Below are positions 1 to 9,579 of a stretch of DNA of 64,000 nucleotides, piece after piece (positions within the stretch are counted from its first letter, which is position 1; each line of letters opens with the position of its first letter). Below the pieces are notes generated by a model. The model did not search any database. It worked only from the letters and a program-made list of their open reading frames with translations, and had not been told where the DNA came from. The translations under genes and the position numbers were made by a program. The stretch comes from Streptomyces sp. R28 (GTDB lineage Bacteria; Actinomycetota; Actinomycetes; Streptomycetales; Streptomycetaceae). The stretch is from NCBI RefSeq assembly GCF_041052385.1, contig NZ_CP163439.1, positions 4,205,001 to 4,269,000 of the forward strand. Direction: 5' to 3'.

Positions 1-490
1 TGGCCGCGTAGGCGACGACGAGGAAGAGGCCGCTGAGGCCCACGCCGGTGAACGAGGCGCCGAGCCACTGCCGCCAGGAGGGCAGCCATCGACGCAGGCC
101 GGTGCGTCCTGGCCGGGGGTACTGCGGCCGCATACGCCGGGCGTAGGGCGCGAGGCGGGCGGCCTGCGTGGCGAGGACGCTCAGCAGGGGCGCCAGGTGA
201 AGGACGGCGACCAGGCGGGAAAAGAGGGATGGTCGAGGGGCTTTGCGAGGGTTCCGATTTCTGCGGCGATTCAGTTGATCGGCTGTGTTGTCGTCACGTA
301 TTCGATGCGATGAGTCCACCCCGGAAGGGTGGGATATTTCGGATTCCGTTGATTCCTGTTCGGTGCCGGATATACGTTGCTGCGGCACCCTCAGTTGAAC
401 GGTCTCGTCCGCCTTGAATGAGCCGGGCACTTTCAACTGCATGGTGACGTCCCGCTCCTGAGGCTCCTCCCCATGCCCCATCAGCGTCAC
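1..490 (-). CDS. Putative membrane protein, 3' end cut by window edge
   Basis: An open frame runs leftward from a GTG at 490 to the window edge (163 codons seen). The start is chosen because AAGGAGG lies about 6 bases upstream of it. The first roughly 85 residues are polar and charged, with an Arg/Asn/Pro-rich stretch. A hydrophobic stretch follows near residues 90-105, then a basic segment, then a clear membrane segment at about residues 145-163 containing GLSGLFLVVAYAA. The shape is that of a membrane protein with a long cytoplasmic N-terminal arm. I do not recognise the family, and most of the protein is missing. A LacI-type palindrome (639-652) lies about 150 bases upstream of the start, which could tie its expression to the sugar module to the right; that is inference. 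Confidence 0.6.
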   Translation of the reverse strand, partial: MTLMGHGEEPQERDVTMQLKVPGSFKADETVQLRVPQQRISGTEQESTESEISHPSGVDSSHRIRDDNTADQLNRRRNRNPRKAPRPSLFSRLVAVLHLAPLLSVLATQAARLAPYARRMRPQYPRPGRTGLRRWLPSWRQWLGASFTGVGLSGLFLVVAYAA

Positions 491-638
491 AGCGCCCTCC
501 TTTCCCCTTGAGTCACCTATAAATTACCAGCGGTCTTCACACTCCCTCCACACATGAAAGCCGTGCGACAGAACACAGACGGCCATATGGGACATCGCCC
601 ATTGCCCACCCTCTCCGCCCTCGCATGCATCTCTCTGC

Positions 639-652
639 TCGAAGCGCTTCGA
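639..652. promoter_or_regulatory. LacI-type palindrome, remote copy
   Basis: TCGAAGCGCTTCGA is a perfect 14-base palindrome. It shares its core with the 16-base palindrome at 4159-4174 in front of the sugar ABC operon, and the identity continues through the following CGTC. It lies between the stop of the leftward LysR gene and the start of the leftward membrane gene at 490. It is probably a second site for the LacI regulator at 9579 (inference). Confidence 0.5.
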
Positions 653-659
653 CGTCGCG

Positions 660-1631
660 TCAATCGCGGACGCTCATGGCGGCCGAATCGATGGCCGGAA
701 TCCATCCCCCGGAGGGCCTCAGCAGCCACCCCTCCTCGGCGGCGAGCTGGGCCGCCGCCCGTCGAAGGGCGTCGAATGCGGGGTGCACCAGGCCCTTTCG
801 CCACACCAGTGACACGGGTGACAGGGGCACGGGATCGGTCAAGGGGCGAAGCACGGACCCGGGCATGGCCGGAAAGCCGATGACGGCGAGAACGGGGGTC
901 CTCACCTTGGCCATGATCCGCTGGAACTCCTCGTCACCGACGGCGAGCGGGGCGGGCGGGGCCACCTCGATCCCCCGCCCGTCGAACAGTCGGCGCGCGA
1001 GGTCGGTCCACTCCGGCGTACGGGGGTTTCCGGCCCCGGCATAGACGGTCCCGCCCTCGAGCGCGGCGAGCGGCACCGCCTCCAATTCCGCCAGCGGATG
1101 GCCCTCGGGCAGCAGGATCGCCATCGGCTCGTAGCGGACCGGCTGGTGATCGAGGCCCGCCCGCAGCGCCGGGTCCAGCCCCGCGAACCGGCCGAAGGAC
1201 GCGTCCAGCCGCCCCGCGGCCATCTCGCCGGCCGCGCCCGTCAGGCCGCTCTCGTAGCGGGCCATCAGCTCGTGTTCGGAGGCGAGTTCGCGGGCCCGGT
1301 GCAGGACCCTGCGGCCGGTGACCAGGCCCGGCGAGTTCAGGTCCACCAGCAGGGGGCGGGCCTGGCCGAAGGCTGCGAGCAGGTCGTCCTGGGCCTGGAG
1401 GGCACGGCGCGCGTACGGCACCAGCCGCTCGCCGTCGGCCGTCAGCGTGACCTGCCGCGTCGTCCGCACGAACAGTTCGGCGCCCAACTCCCGCTCCAGC
1501 CGCCGCACGTCCCGGCTGAGCGCCTGCTGGGCGACGTACAGGCGGGCCGCGGCGCGCGTGAAGTGCCGCTCCTCGGCCACGGTGAGGAAGGCGCGCAGGA
1601 GGCGGGGGTCGAGGTTGGTCGGGGCGGGCAT
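660..1631 (-). CDS. LysR-family transcriptional regulator
   Basis: A 323-residue protein of normal LTTR length. The N-terminal winged helix-turn-helix occupies about residues 7-65, with the typical LRAFLTVAEERHFTRAAARL opening and the SRDVRRLERELGAELF recognition region. The remainder is the periplasmic-binding-protein-like effector domain. It is transcribed away from the MFS transporter at 1715 with an 83-base gap, the usual arrangement in which an LTTR controls a divergent transporter or enzyme and itself. The effector cannot be named from sequence. Confidence 0.9.
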   Translation of the reverse strand: MPAPTNLDPRLLRAFLTVAEERHFTRAAARLYVAQQALSRDVRRLERELGAELFVRTTRQVTLTADGERLVPYARRALQAQDDLLAAFGQARPLLVDLNSPGLVTGRRVLHRARELASEHELMARYESGLTGAAGEMAAGRLDASFGRFAGLDPALRAGLDHQPVRYEPMAILLPEGHPLAELEAVPLAALEGGTVYAGAGNPRTPEWTDLARRLFDGRGIEVAPPAPLAVGDEEFQRIMAKVRTPVLAVIGFPAMPGSVLRPLTDPVPLSPVSLVWRKGLVHPAFDALRRAAAQLAAEEGWLLRPSGGWIPAIDSAAMSVRD

Positions 1632-1714
1632 ACGGCGAATTTACAACGAGAGTGCGTAAGTCGGTACGGAGAAGGTGTTGGACGCCTTGATCACTTCGGC
1701 GCGACGGTGGGTCC

Positions 1715-2986
1715 ATGCCGGAACCCATGTTCACGACAACCCAAGACATGCTCGTGGCCGTCGACTTCAGCCCCCGGACCAGCCACCGGAACAGACACCG
1801 CCCCCACGGCCCCTACCGCCGGCTCTTCGCCCACCCCGGCACCCGCGCCTTCACCCTCGGGAACCTGATCGCCCGCCTGCCCATGGGCATGTTCAGCGTG
1901 AGCGCGGTCGTCATGATCGCCGGGACGAGGGGGTCGTACGCCCTCGCCGGCGCGGTCACCGCGACCGGCCTCGCGACGACCGCGCTGGTCGCCCCCTGGA
2001 CGGCACGGCTCGTCGACCGGTACGGCCAGGCCCGAATAGCCGTACCGGCCACGGTACTTGCGGCACTCGGCTCGCTGGCGCTGCTGCTGTGCGTGCGGTC
2101 CGGGGCGCCGGCGTGGACGCTCTTCGCGTCGTACGCCGCCACCGCCACGACCCCCAACATCGGCGGCATGTCCCGCGCCCGCTGGGCTCACCTGCTCAGA
2201 GACAAGCCGGAGTCCCTGCACGTCGCGAACTCCTTCGAGCAGGCCGCCGACGAGCTCTGCTTCATGCTGGGCCCGGTGCTCGCCGCCTTGCTCTGCGGGG
2301 CGTTCATCCCGGAAGCGGGCACGCTGGTCGGCGTGGTGCTGCTGGTGACGGGCATGGTGCTGTTCACCGCACAGCGATCGACGGAACCGCCCGTTCAGGA
2401 CGGACCCCCCTCAAGAGCTCCGCTCGGCGCCCCCGGCATGCCCCCGCTGCTCGCCGTATGCCTGGCCATGGGCGTGGTGTTCGGCTCCATGGAGGTCGTC
2501 ACGATCGCGTTCGCGGACGCACAGGGACACCCGTCGGCAGCCGGTGTCGTCCTGGGCCTCCAGGCCGCCGGTTCGTGCGCGGCGGGCCTGCTGTACGGGG
2601 CGCTCAAGCCGGCCGGCCCCGCGGAGGACCGCTACGTCTGGTGCGTCACCGCCATGACCGCACTCCTGATCCTGCCTTTGCTCGCCGCCGCCCTCACCGG
2701 CTCCCTCCTGGTGCTCGCGGGCGCCCTGCTGATCGCCGGCATGGCCACCGCCCCGACGATGGTCACCTGCATGACCCTGGTCCAGCAGCGCACACCGGAG
2801 GGCCGCATCAACGAGGGCATGACCCTCGCGGTGACCGGACTCCTCGGCGGAATCGCCTGCGGGAGCGCCGTCGGCGGCTGGACGGTGGAGCACGCATCGA
2901 CGACGACGGGCTACGGCGTGCCGGTCATGGCAGCGGCAGCAGCTCTGTCCATCGCGCTGCTGTCCGTAACTCGCCGCCCCAGCTGA
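1715..2986 (+). CDS. MFS transporter
   Basis: A 423-residue polytopic protein with about 12 hydrophobic segments in two halves. The first half carries the loop motif LVDRYGQARIAVPA, the position of the MFS motif A between TM2 and TM3. Length and layout fit small-molecule exporters of the major facilitator superfamily. The start is uncertain: ATG codons at 1715, 1727 and 1748 are all in frame and none has a strong Shine-Dalgarno. It is divergent from the LysR regulator at 660-1631, its probable controller. Substrate unknown. Confidence 0.85.
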   Translation: MPEPMFTTTQDMLVAVDFSPRTSHRNRHRPHGPYRRLFAHPGTRAFTLGNLIARLPMGMFSVSAVVMIAGTRGSYALAGAVTATGLATTALVAPWTARLVDRYGQARIAVPATVLAALGSLALLLCVRSGAPAWTLFASYAATATTPNIGGMSRARWAHLLRDKPESLHVANSFEQAADELCFMLGPVLAALLCGAFIPEAGTLVGVVLLVTGMVLFTAQRSTEPPVQDGPPSRAPLGAPGMPPLLAVCLAMGVVFGSMEVVTIAFADAQGHPSAAGVVLGLQAAGSCAAGLLYGALKPAGPAEDRYVWCVTAMTALLILPLLAAALTGSLLVLAGALLIAGMATAPTMVTCMTLVQQRTPEGRINEGMTLAVTGLLGGIACGSAVGGWTVEHASTTTGYGVPVMAAAAALSIALLSVTRRPS

Positions 2987-3079
2987 TGCTCACTCAACTT
3001 GCCCGGCCTCCCGCGGCATCCGCGGCGGACGCCGGGTGCGAATACCAGGAAACGGAGTCGCACAGGCAAGGAGACCGTC

Positions 3080-4057
3080 GTGGCTACTCCACTACGCACG
3101 AAGCGTCTCGGCCGGACACTCTCGGCCATCACCATCACCATCACCATCGCAACACTCACGGCCCTTGCCGCAGCCGCCCGGGCCCGGCCCGGCGGCGACA
3201 GCCGCCCCCACACCCCCGCCCCCGGATTTCTGCTGACGGACGGCCGCTACACCGGATTCGACGTGCCGGCCGCCCAGCAGGGGACCTCGCCGTTCGACAT
3301 CGACAACCGCGGCCGGATCACGGGCAAGTACAACAGCGGTACGGCGTCCAGTGGCGCCGGAGCCGACGAGCACGGGTTCGTGCGCAACCGGGCCGGCCGG
3401 TTCACCACCGTCGACGTGCCGGGCGCTCGGTCGACCTCGCCGTTCGGCATCAACGACCGGGGTGAGCTCGTGGGCGCGTAAAGCCTGAGCACCGGCCGGG
3501 TCGGGGACGACGACAACCGGCGCGGGTTCCTGCCGCGCGGCGGCCGGCTCACCCGGATCGACGTCCCCGGTGCGAGGTACACCCAGGCCCTGAACATCAA
3601 CAACCAGGGGCAGATCGTCGGCGAGTACCAGGACGCCGCCGGCAAGTACCACGGCTTCCGCTGGACCCGGGGGAAGTTCACCACCCTCGACGCCCCCGGC
3701 GGCTACGCCACCTCCGCGAGCGGCATCAACGACCGCGGCCAGATCACCGGCGTCCAGTTCGTGAACCCGGCCACGCCACTCACCTCACGCGGCTTCCCGC
3801 TGGGCAAGGGGCGCTATATGTCCTTCGCCGCGCCCGGGGTCCCGATCACCCTCGCGTCCGGCCTCGACAACCGTGGCCGGATAGCGGGGATCGCCGCCGC
3901 CACAGCCGACGTGGCGACGACAGGGGGCGGGTTCGTCCTGGCAGACGGCATCAAGGGAGCCTTCACCCAGGTCAACTTCCCGGGCGACCCCGCGACCGGC
4001 GCCGCCGGCATCAACGACCAGGGCCAGATCACCGGCAGCTACAGGAGGTCCGAGTAA
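3080..4057 (+). pseudogene. HAF-repeat secreted protein, interrupted by an in-frame TAA
   Basis: The start is GTG 3080 with AAGGAG about 6 bases upstream. An Ala-rich signal peptide covers residues 1-35. Six repeats of about 38 residues follow, each of the form GF...G.FT..DVPGA..T...GINDRGQI.G.Y, the pattern of the extracellular HAF repeat family. The frame meets TAA at 3479-3481 at the end of repeat 2, where the other repeats have Tyr (GKY, GEY, GSY). The reading frame then continues unchanged to TAA 4055-4057. The simplest explanation is a Tyr codon changed to TAA. The product would be a 133-residue fragment unless the stop is read through or is a sequencing error. Confidence 0.75.
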
Positions 4058-4158
4058 GGCACAGGCCCGAGCCACGCCGTACGCCACTCCACCCCCGCCC
4101 CGGCCCCAATTCACGCGCGATCCATTGACGCGCCCACAGCTCGCACATACCTTCGCCC

Positions 4159-4174
4159 GTCGAAGCGCTTCGAC
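4159..4174. promoter_or_regulatory. LacI-type operator O1
   Basis: GTCGAAGCGCTTCGAC is a perfect 16-base palindrome with the central CG typical of LacI/GalR operators. It is about 80 bases upstream of the solute-binding protein start (4254). The operon ends with a LacI-family gene (9579), the obvious candidate to bind here. Confidence 0.65.
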
Positions 4175-4180
4175 GTCACG

Positions 4181-4198
4181 CATCGAATCGATTCGATG
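4181..4198. promoter_or_regulatory. Second palindromic operator in the sugar operon promoter
   Basis: CATCGAATCGATTCGATG is a perfect 18-base palindrome only six bases downstream of the first one. Its sequence differs (AATCGATT core), so it is either a second, divergent site for the same LacI protein or the target of another regulator. Confidence 0.55.
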
Positions 4199-4253
4199 AT
4201 CGATGCGTGATGTCTCCAGCACCATCCAGCTCCGACTTCCCTGGAGGCACGGG

Positions 4254-5549
4254 ATGTTGACGGCACGACGGCGTGTGGTGGCGATGGCGGTGGCCCTCAC
4301 CGGCTCACTGCTCCTGGCCTCCTGCTCGGACTCGGACAGCGGGTCCTCCGAAGACGGCAAGACACTGAAACTGTGGCACTACGAGGCCCCGAACAGCGCG
4401 ATGGGGCAGGCCTGGAACGAGGCGATCAAGGAGTTCAAGGCCAAGCACCCGGGTGTGAAGGTGGAGTTCGAGGCGAAGGGCTTCGAGCAGATCCAGAAGA
4501 CCGCCCCGATGGTCCTCAACTCCTCCGACGCGCCCGACGTCATGGAGTACAACAAGGGCAACGCGACGGCGGGACTCCTGTCCAAGCAGGGGCTTCTCAC
4601 CGATCTCAGCGCGGAGGCCACGAAACGCGGCTGGGACAAGAAGCTCACCCCGAGCGTGCGCACCACCAGCATGTACGACGCCCAGGGCGTCATGGGCTCC
4701 GGCAAGTGGTACGGCGTGCCCAACTACGCCGAGTACACGATGGTCTTCTACAACAAGGACCTCTTCGCGAAGTACAAGATCGCCGAGCCGAAGACGTTCG
4801 ACGAACTGACCGCCGCGATGGACACGTTCGTCCAGAACAAGGTCACCCCGCTCGCCAACTCCGGCGCCGAGTACCCCGCCCAGCAGTACCTCTACCAGCT
4901 GGCCCTGTCGAAGGCCGACCGCGCCTGGGTCGACTCCTACGAGCTCTACAAGGGCAAGACCGACTTCCACGACACGGCCTGGACGTACGCCGCCGACACC
5001 TTCGCCGACTGGGTGAAGAAGGGCTACATCGGCAAGACGTCCAACAGCGCCAAGGCGGAGGACGCGGGCGTCTCCTTCATCCAGGGCAAGTCGCCGATCC
5101 TGTTCTCCGGCAGCTGGTGGTACGGCCGCTTCGTCGACGAGGCCAAGTTCGACTGGGGCACCTTCCTGTGGCCCGACTCCAACCTGACCCTGGGCTCCGG
5201 CGGCAACCTGTGGGTCGTCCCCAAGGGCGCCAAGAACAAGAAGCTGGCCTACGACTTCATCGACATCACCATGTCGAAGAAGATCCAGAACCTGCTCGGC
5301 AACAAGGGCGGCGTCCCGGTCGCGGCCGATGTGAGCGCCATCAGCGACCCGAAGTCGAAGGCGCTCATCGACAACTTCAACGCCCTGTCCCAACGTGACG
5401 GCCTGGCCTTCTACCCCGACTGGCCGGTCCCGGGCTACTACGACGTCCTCGTCTCCGAGACCCAGAAGCTGATCGCCGGCAGCGGGAAGCCGGACGGCTA
5501 TCTGGACGCCCTCCAGGAGGCCTACGACAAGGGCGCGCCGAAGCAATGA
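4254..5549 (+). CDS. Sugar ABC transporter solute-binding lipoprotein
   Basis: A 431-residue family-1 extracellular binding protein. The ATG at 4254 is chosen over the upstream in-frame ATG at 4203 because GGAGG lies 8 bases before it and the signal peptide starts there. A basic N-terminus, a hydrophobic core and the lipobox LLLASC place the lipidated Cys near residue 24. The mature part (LKLWHYEAPNS near the N-terminus, TFLWPDSNL later) is typical of oligosaccharide-binding proteins. It is the first gene of an operon with two permeases, a GH31 alpha-xylosidase and a LacI regulator, so the ligand is probably a xylose-containing oligosaccharide. No ATPase gene is present; Streptomyces commonly supply a shared one (MsiK). 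Confidence 0.9.
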   Translation: MLTARRRVVAMAVALTGSLLLASCSDSDSGSSEDGKTLKLWHYEAPNSAMGQAWNEAIKEFKAKHPGVKVEFEAKGFEQIQKTAPMVLNSSDAPDVMEYNKGNATAGLLSKQGLLTDLSAEATKRGWDKKLTPSVRTTSMYDAQGVMGSGKWYGVPNYAEYTMVFYNKDLFAKYKIAEPKTFDELTAAMDTFVQNKVTPLANSGAEYPAQQYLYQLALSKADRAWVDSYELYKGKTDFHDTAWTYAADTFADWVKKGYIGKTSNSAKAEDAGVSFIQGKSPILFSGSWWYGRFVDEAKFDWGTFLWPDSNLTLGSGGNLWVVPKGAKNKKLAYDFIDITMSKKIQNLLGNKGGVPVAADVSAISDPKSKALIDNFNALSQRDGLAFYPDWPVPGYYDVLVSETQKLIAGSGKPDGYLDALQEAYDKGAPKQ

Positions 5550-6496
5550 CGATCACCGTCGAACGAGGGGTGACCGGCAAGAAGACCCAGGCCGGTCCCC
5601 CTCGCCGCCCCCGCGACTCCTACGCCCTGTTCCTCCTCCCCGGCGTCCTCGCGTTCCTCGCCGTCATCGTCGTCCCGTTCCTGATGAACACGGGCGTCAG
5701 CTTCACCGACTGGCAGGGCGTGGGCTCCCCCGGCTGGACCGGGCTCGCCAACTACCGCGAGCTGATGGACGACTCGGAGTTCTGGGCGTCGTTCCGGCAC
5801 AGCCTCTTCATGGTCGTCGCCATGGCGGCCCTGCCGACGGCGGTCGGACTGGTCCTGGCCGCCGCGCTGTTCGACTACGTCGGCAAGCACTTCGGGTCGA
5901 AGACCGTCGCCGTTCTGCGCGCCTGCTTCTACCTCCCCCAGGTGCTGCCGATCGCGGTCGCGGGCATCGTCTGGAGCTGGATCCTGGCTCCCACCGACGG
6001 CTCCCTCAACGAACTACTCAAGGCCATCGGCCTGTCGAGCTGGCAGCAGGACTGGCTCGGCGACCCCGACATCGCCCTCTACAGCGTCATGGGCGTGATG
6101 GTCTGGGTCCAGATCGGCTTCCCGCTGGTCGTCTTCATGGCGGGCCTGCAGCGCGTGGACCCACTGCTGCACGAGGCGGCCGAGCTGGACGGCGCCGGCT
6201 GGTGGAGCCGGTTCTGGCACATCACGCTGCCGCAGATCCGCCCGGAGATCTACGTCGTCCTGACCTGGTGCACCATCGCCGCGCTCAAGGTGTTCGGCGC
6301 GGTGTACGTCCTGACGAAGGGCGGGCCCGGCGGGGCGACGAACGTCCCGTCCTACTTCTCCTTCACCACGTTCTTCGAGAAGACGCAGGTCGGCTATGGC
6401 GCCGCCATCTCCACCGTCCTCACTGTGATCATCCTGGCCCTCTCCCTGATCGGCCTGAAGCTCCAGACCCGCGCGGAGGAAGGGGACGGGTCATGA
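5546..6496 (+). CDS. Sugar ABC transporter permease (MalF-type)
   Basis: A 316-residue membrane protein with six hydrophobic segments. The EAA loop EAAELDGAGWWSRFWHITLP contacts the ATPase. The ATG overlaps the stop of the binding-protein gene (ATGA), indicating translational coupling. It forms the inner-membrane channel with the next gene. It follows the normal family size, with no large insert, unlike the permease at 35071. Confidence 0.92.
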   Translation: MTITVERGVTGKKTQAGPPRRPRDSYALFLLPGVLAFLAVIVVPFLMNTGVSFTDWQGVGSPGWTGLANYRELMDDSEFWASFRHSLFMVVAMAALPTAVGLVLAAALFDYVGKHFGSKTVAVLRACFYLPQVLPIAVAGIVWSWILAPTDGSLNELLKAIGLSSWQQDWLGDPDIALYSVMGVMVWVQIGFPLVVFMAGLQRVDPLLHEAAELDGAGWWSRFWHITLPQIRPEIYVVLTWCTIAALKVFGAVYVLTKGGPGGATNVPSYFSFTTFFEKTQVGYGAAISTVLTVIILALSLIGLKLQTRAEEGDGS

Positions 6497-7317
6497 CCAC
6501 GGCCCTGCGTCGCTACCCGGTACTGATCGCCCTGTGCGTCGCCGCCCTGTTCATGATCATCCCGTTGCTGATCGTGGCGCTCAACGCGGTCAAGTCACCG
6601 ACGGAGTACTCCCAGAACGGCCCACTGAGTCTCCCCGACGGTCTCTACATGGACGGTCTGAAGGACTTCTGGGAGCGCGTCGACTACAGCCAGAAGCTGT
6701 TCAACTCCCTGCTGATCAGCGGTGCGGTGGCGGTGTGCGCGGTGATCCTGTCGGTGCTCAACGCGTACGCGATCGGCATCGGCCGCATCAAGGGCCGTAC
6801 CTGGGTGCTGGCCTTCTTCGTCCTGGCGAACATGCTGCCGCAGGAGGCGCTGGTCTACCCGATCTACTACCTGAGCAAGGAGGCGGGGCTCTACGACACC
6901 AGGCTCAGCGTGATCATCGTGTTCACGGTGATCCAGGCGGCGTTCGGCACGTATCTCCTGTCGTCCGTGCTGGGACAGTTCCCCCGCGAGATCATCGAGG
7001 CCGCGAAGATCGACGGCGCCAACAAGTGGCAGATCCTCTGGCGGATCGTGGTCCCCGTCAGCCGCCCCACCCTCGGTGTGCTCATGGTCTTCTTCTTCAT
7101 CTGGACCTGGAACGAGTTCCTGCTCCCCCTGGTCATGCTGATCTCCAACGACAACCAGACGGTGTCGGTGGCCCTCGGCGTCCTCCAGGGCCAGCGGCTG
7201 ATGGACGCCACGATGACCAACGCGGCGGCGCTGCTCGGTGTCCTGCCGGCCATCGTCTTCTTCCTTCTGTTCCAGCGGACCCTCACCCGTGGCATCGCCG
7301 TGGGTGCCGTCAAATAA
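6493..7317 (+). CDS. Sugar ABC transporter permease (MalG-type)
   Basis: A 274-residue partner permease with six membrane segments and the EAA loop EAAKIDGANKWQILWRIVVP. The ATG at 6493 overlaps the stop of the upstream permease by four bases. The C-terminus (FQRTLTRGIAVGAVK) is the standard MalG-like ending. The GH31 gene begins 12 bases downstream, so import and cytoplasmic hydrolysis are co-expressed. Confidence 0.92.
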   Translation: MTTALRRYPVLIALCVAALFMIIPLLIVALNAVKSPTEYSQNGPLSLPDGLYMDGLKDFWERVDYSQKLFNSLLISGAVAVCAVILSVLNAYAIGIGRIKGRTWVLAFFVLANMLPQEALVYPIYYLSKEAGLYDTRLSVIIVFTVIQAAFGTYLLSSVLGQFPREIIEAAKIDGANKWQILWRIVVPVSRPTLGVLMVFFFIWTWNEFLLPLVMLISNDNQTVSVALGVLQGQRLMDATMTNAAALLGVLPAIVFFLLFQRTLTRGIAVGAVK

Positions 7318-7329
7318 GGAACCCCCCAC

Positions 7330-9579
7330 ATGAAGTTCACCGACGGCTACTGGCTGCTGCGCGACGGCGTCACGGCAGACCACCCTGCCGAAGTCCTCGA
7401 CGTCACCCCCACCGACGGCGGTCTGGAGATCCACGCACCCTCCCGGCCCATCCGCAGCCGCGGCGACCTGATGACGGGACCGGTCATGACGATCAACGCC
7501 CACACGCCGATGCCGGACGTCGTAGGCGTGACGTTCACGCACTTCGAGGGCGAGCAGCGGACCGGCCCCGCGTTCGAGCTCAGCACCGAGAACCCCGCCG
7601 CTCAGATCTCGTACGACGACGACCACGCGACCCTGACCTCCGGCGCCCTGTCGGTGCGGTTCGCCGCCTCCGGCCCCTGGCACCTCGACTTCCTCGCCCA
7701 GGGCCGCGTCCTGACCAGCAGCCGCAACAAGAGCATGGGCATCATGCGGGACGCGGCCGGCGGCCACTACCTCCGCGAGCAGCTCAACCTCACCGTCGGC
7801 ACCTGTGTCTACGGGCTCGGCGAACGCTTCGGCCCGCTGGTCAAGAACGGCCAGGTCGTCGACATCTGGAACGCCGACGGCGGCACGACCACCGAACAGG
7901 CCTACAAGAACGTCCCGTTCTATCTGACGGACGCCGGCTACGGCGTCTTCGTCGACCACCCGGGCAAGGTCTCCTTCGAGGTCGGCTCGGAGGCGGTGTC
8001 GAGGGTCCAGTTCAGCGCGGAGACCCAGGAGTTGACGTACTACGTCATCTACGGCCCGACCCCGAAGGACATCCTCCGCAAGTACACCGCCCTCACCGGC
8101 CGCCCCGCCCTGCCGCCCTCCTGGTCCTTCGGCCTGTGGCTGTCGACGTCCTTCACCACCTCCTACGACGAGGAGACGGTGACGTCATTCATCCAGGGCA
8201 TGCGGGAGCGTGAACTCCCCCTCTCGGTCTTCCACTTCGACTGCTTCTGGATGCGTGAGCACAGCTGGTGCGACTTCGAGTGGGACCCACGGGTGTTCCC
8301 GGACCCGAAGGGCATGCTCACGCGGCTGCAGGGGCGCGGTCTGCGGGTCTGCGTCTGGATCAACCCGTACATCGCCCAGCGCTCCCCGCTGTTCGCCGAG
8401 GGCAAGGCGCTCGGGCATCTGCTGAGACGTCCGGACGGCCGGGTCTGGCAGTGGGACCACTGGCAGCCGGGCATGGCGTTCGTGGACTTCACGAGCCCGG
8501 CGGCACGCGACTGGTACGCGTCCAAGCTGCAGGGGCTGCTCGCCCAGGGCGTCGACTGCTTCAAGACCGACTTCGGCGAGCGGGTGCCCCTCGACGTGGC
8601 CTGGTCCGACGGCTCGGACCCGGAGCGGATGCACAACTACTACACGTACCTCTACAACCGCACCGTCTTCGACGTGCTGCGGGAGCACCGGGGCGAGGAG
8701 GAGGCGGTCGTCTTCGCCCGGTCGGCGACGGCGGGCAGCCAGCAGTTCCCGGTCCACTGGGGCGGCGACTGCGAGGCGACCTACGAGTCGATGGCCGAGT
8801 CGCTGCGCGGCGGACTCTCGCTGGGGCTCTCGGGGTTCGGCTTCTGGAGCCATGACATCGGCGGCTTCGAGGGCACGCCGACGCCCGAACTCTTCAAGCG
8901 CTGGCTGGCGTTCGGGCTGCTGTCGTCGCACAGCCGGCTGCACGGCAGCTCCTCCTACCGGGTCCCATGGCTCTTCGACGAGGAATCGGTCGATGTGCTG
9001 CGGCACTTCACCCGGCTGAAGCTGCGGCTCATGCCGTATCTGTACGAGGCCGCCCGCACCGCCCACACCGAGGGCACTCCGGTCATGCGGGCCATGGTGC
9101 TGGAGTTCCCCGACGACCCCGGGTGCGCGCATCTGGAGCGGCAGTACATGCTCGGCCCGGACCTGCTGGTGGCGCCGGTGTTCAGCGACGACGGGGACGT
9201 GGCCTACTACGTTCCCGAGGGCACCTGGACCCACTTCGTCGGCGGGCGGACGGTCACCGGGCCGCGCTGGGTGCGCGAGAAGCACGGCTTCCTGAGCGTG
9301 CCGCTGCTGGTACGGCCCGGCGCGGTGATCCCGGTGGGCGCGGTGGACGACCGGCCCGACTACGACCACGCCGACGGGGTGACGCTGCGGGCGTACGGCC
9401 TCGAGCGGGGCGCCCAGGTGGCGGTGCGGGTCGGGGACGTGGCCTTCACCGTCGTACGCGAAGGCAACACGCTGCGGGCGTCGTGCGGTGATCCTTCCGC
9501 CCCGTGGGCGCTGGCCGCCGGGGAGCGGGTCGTACACGCGCAGGCCGGGACCGGGTTTCTCACGGTGGAGCTGGGCTGA
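7330..9579 (+). CDS. yicI: GH31 alpha-xylosidase, YicI-like
   Basis: A 749-residue cytoplasmic glycoside hydrolase (no signal peptide), close in length to E. coli YicI. The nucleophile motif KTDFGERVP gives Asp414 and the acid/base motif HWGGDCEATYESM gives Asp480, the same spacing as Asp416/Asp482 in YicI. The conserved GFGFWSHDIGGFEGTP segment follows. The family releases alpha-linked xylose from the non-reducing end of xyloglucan fragments such as isoprimeverose. Position directly after the permeases suggests it processes the imported sugar. Other GH31 activities (alpha-glucosidase) cannot be excluded. Confidence 0.88.
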   Translation: MKFTDGYWLLRDGVTADHPAEVLDVTPTDGGLEIHAPSRPIRSRGDLMTGPVMTINAHTPMPDVVGVTFTHFEGEQRTGPAFELSTENPAAQISYDDDHATLTSGALSVRFAASGPWHLDFLAQGRVLTSSRNKSMGIMRDAAGGHYLREQLNLTVGTCVYGLGERFGPLVKNGQVVDIWNADGGTTTEQAYKNVPFYLTDAGYGVFVDHPGKVSFEVGSEAVSRVQFSAETQELTYYVIYGPTPKDILRKYTALTGRPALPPSWSFGLWLSTSFTTSYDEETVTSFIQGMRERELPLSVFHFDCFWMREHSWCDFEWDPRVFPDPKGMLTRLQGRGLRVCVWINPYIAQRSPLFAEGKALGHLLRRPDGRVWQWDHWQPGMAFVDFTSPAARDWYASKLQGLLAQGVDCFKTDFGERVPLDVAWSDGSDPERMHNYYTYLYNRTVFDVLREHRGEEEAVVFARSATAGSQQFPVHWGGDCEATYESMAESLRGGLSLGLSGFGFWSHDIGGFEGTPTPELFKRWLAFGLLSSHSRLHGSSSYRVPWLFDEESVDVLRHFTRLKLRLMPYLYEAARTAHTEGTPVMRAMVLEFPDDPGCAHLERQYMLGPDLLVAPVFSDDGDVAYYVPEGTWTHFVGGRTVTGPRWVREKHGFLSVPLLVRPGAVIPVGAVDDRPDYDHADGVTLRAYGLERGAQVAVRVGDVAFTVVREGNTLRASCGDPSAPWALAAGERVVHAQAGTGFLTVELG

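Noticed and set aside
3482..4057. Second half of the HAF protein as an independent gene
   Set aside because: The only internal ATG start candidates lack ribosome sites and a signal peptide, and the frame is the same as the first half, so a single broken gene is the better reading.
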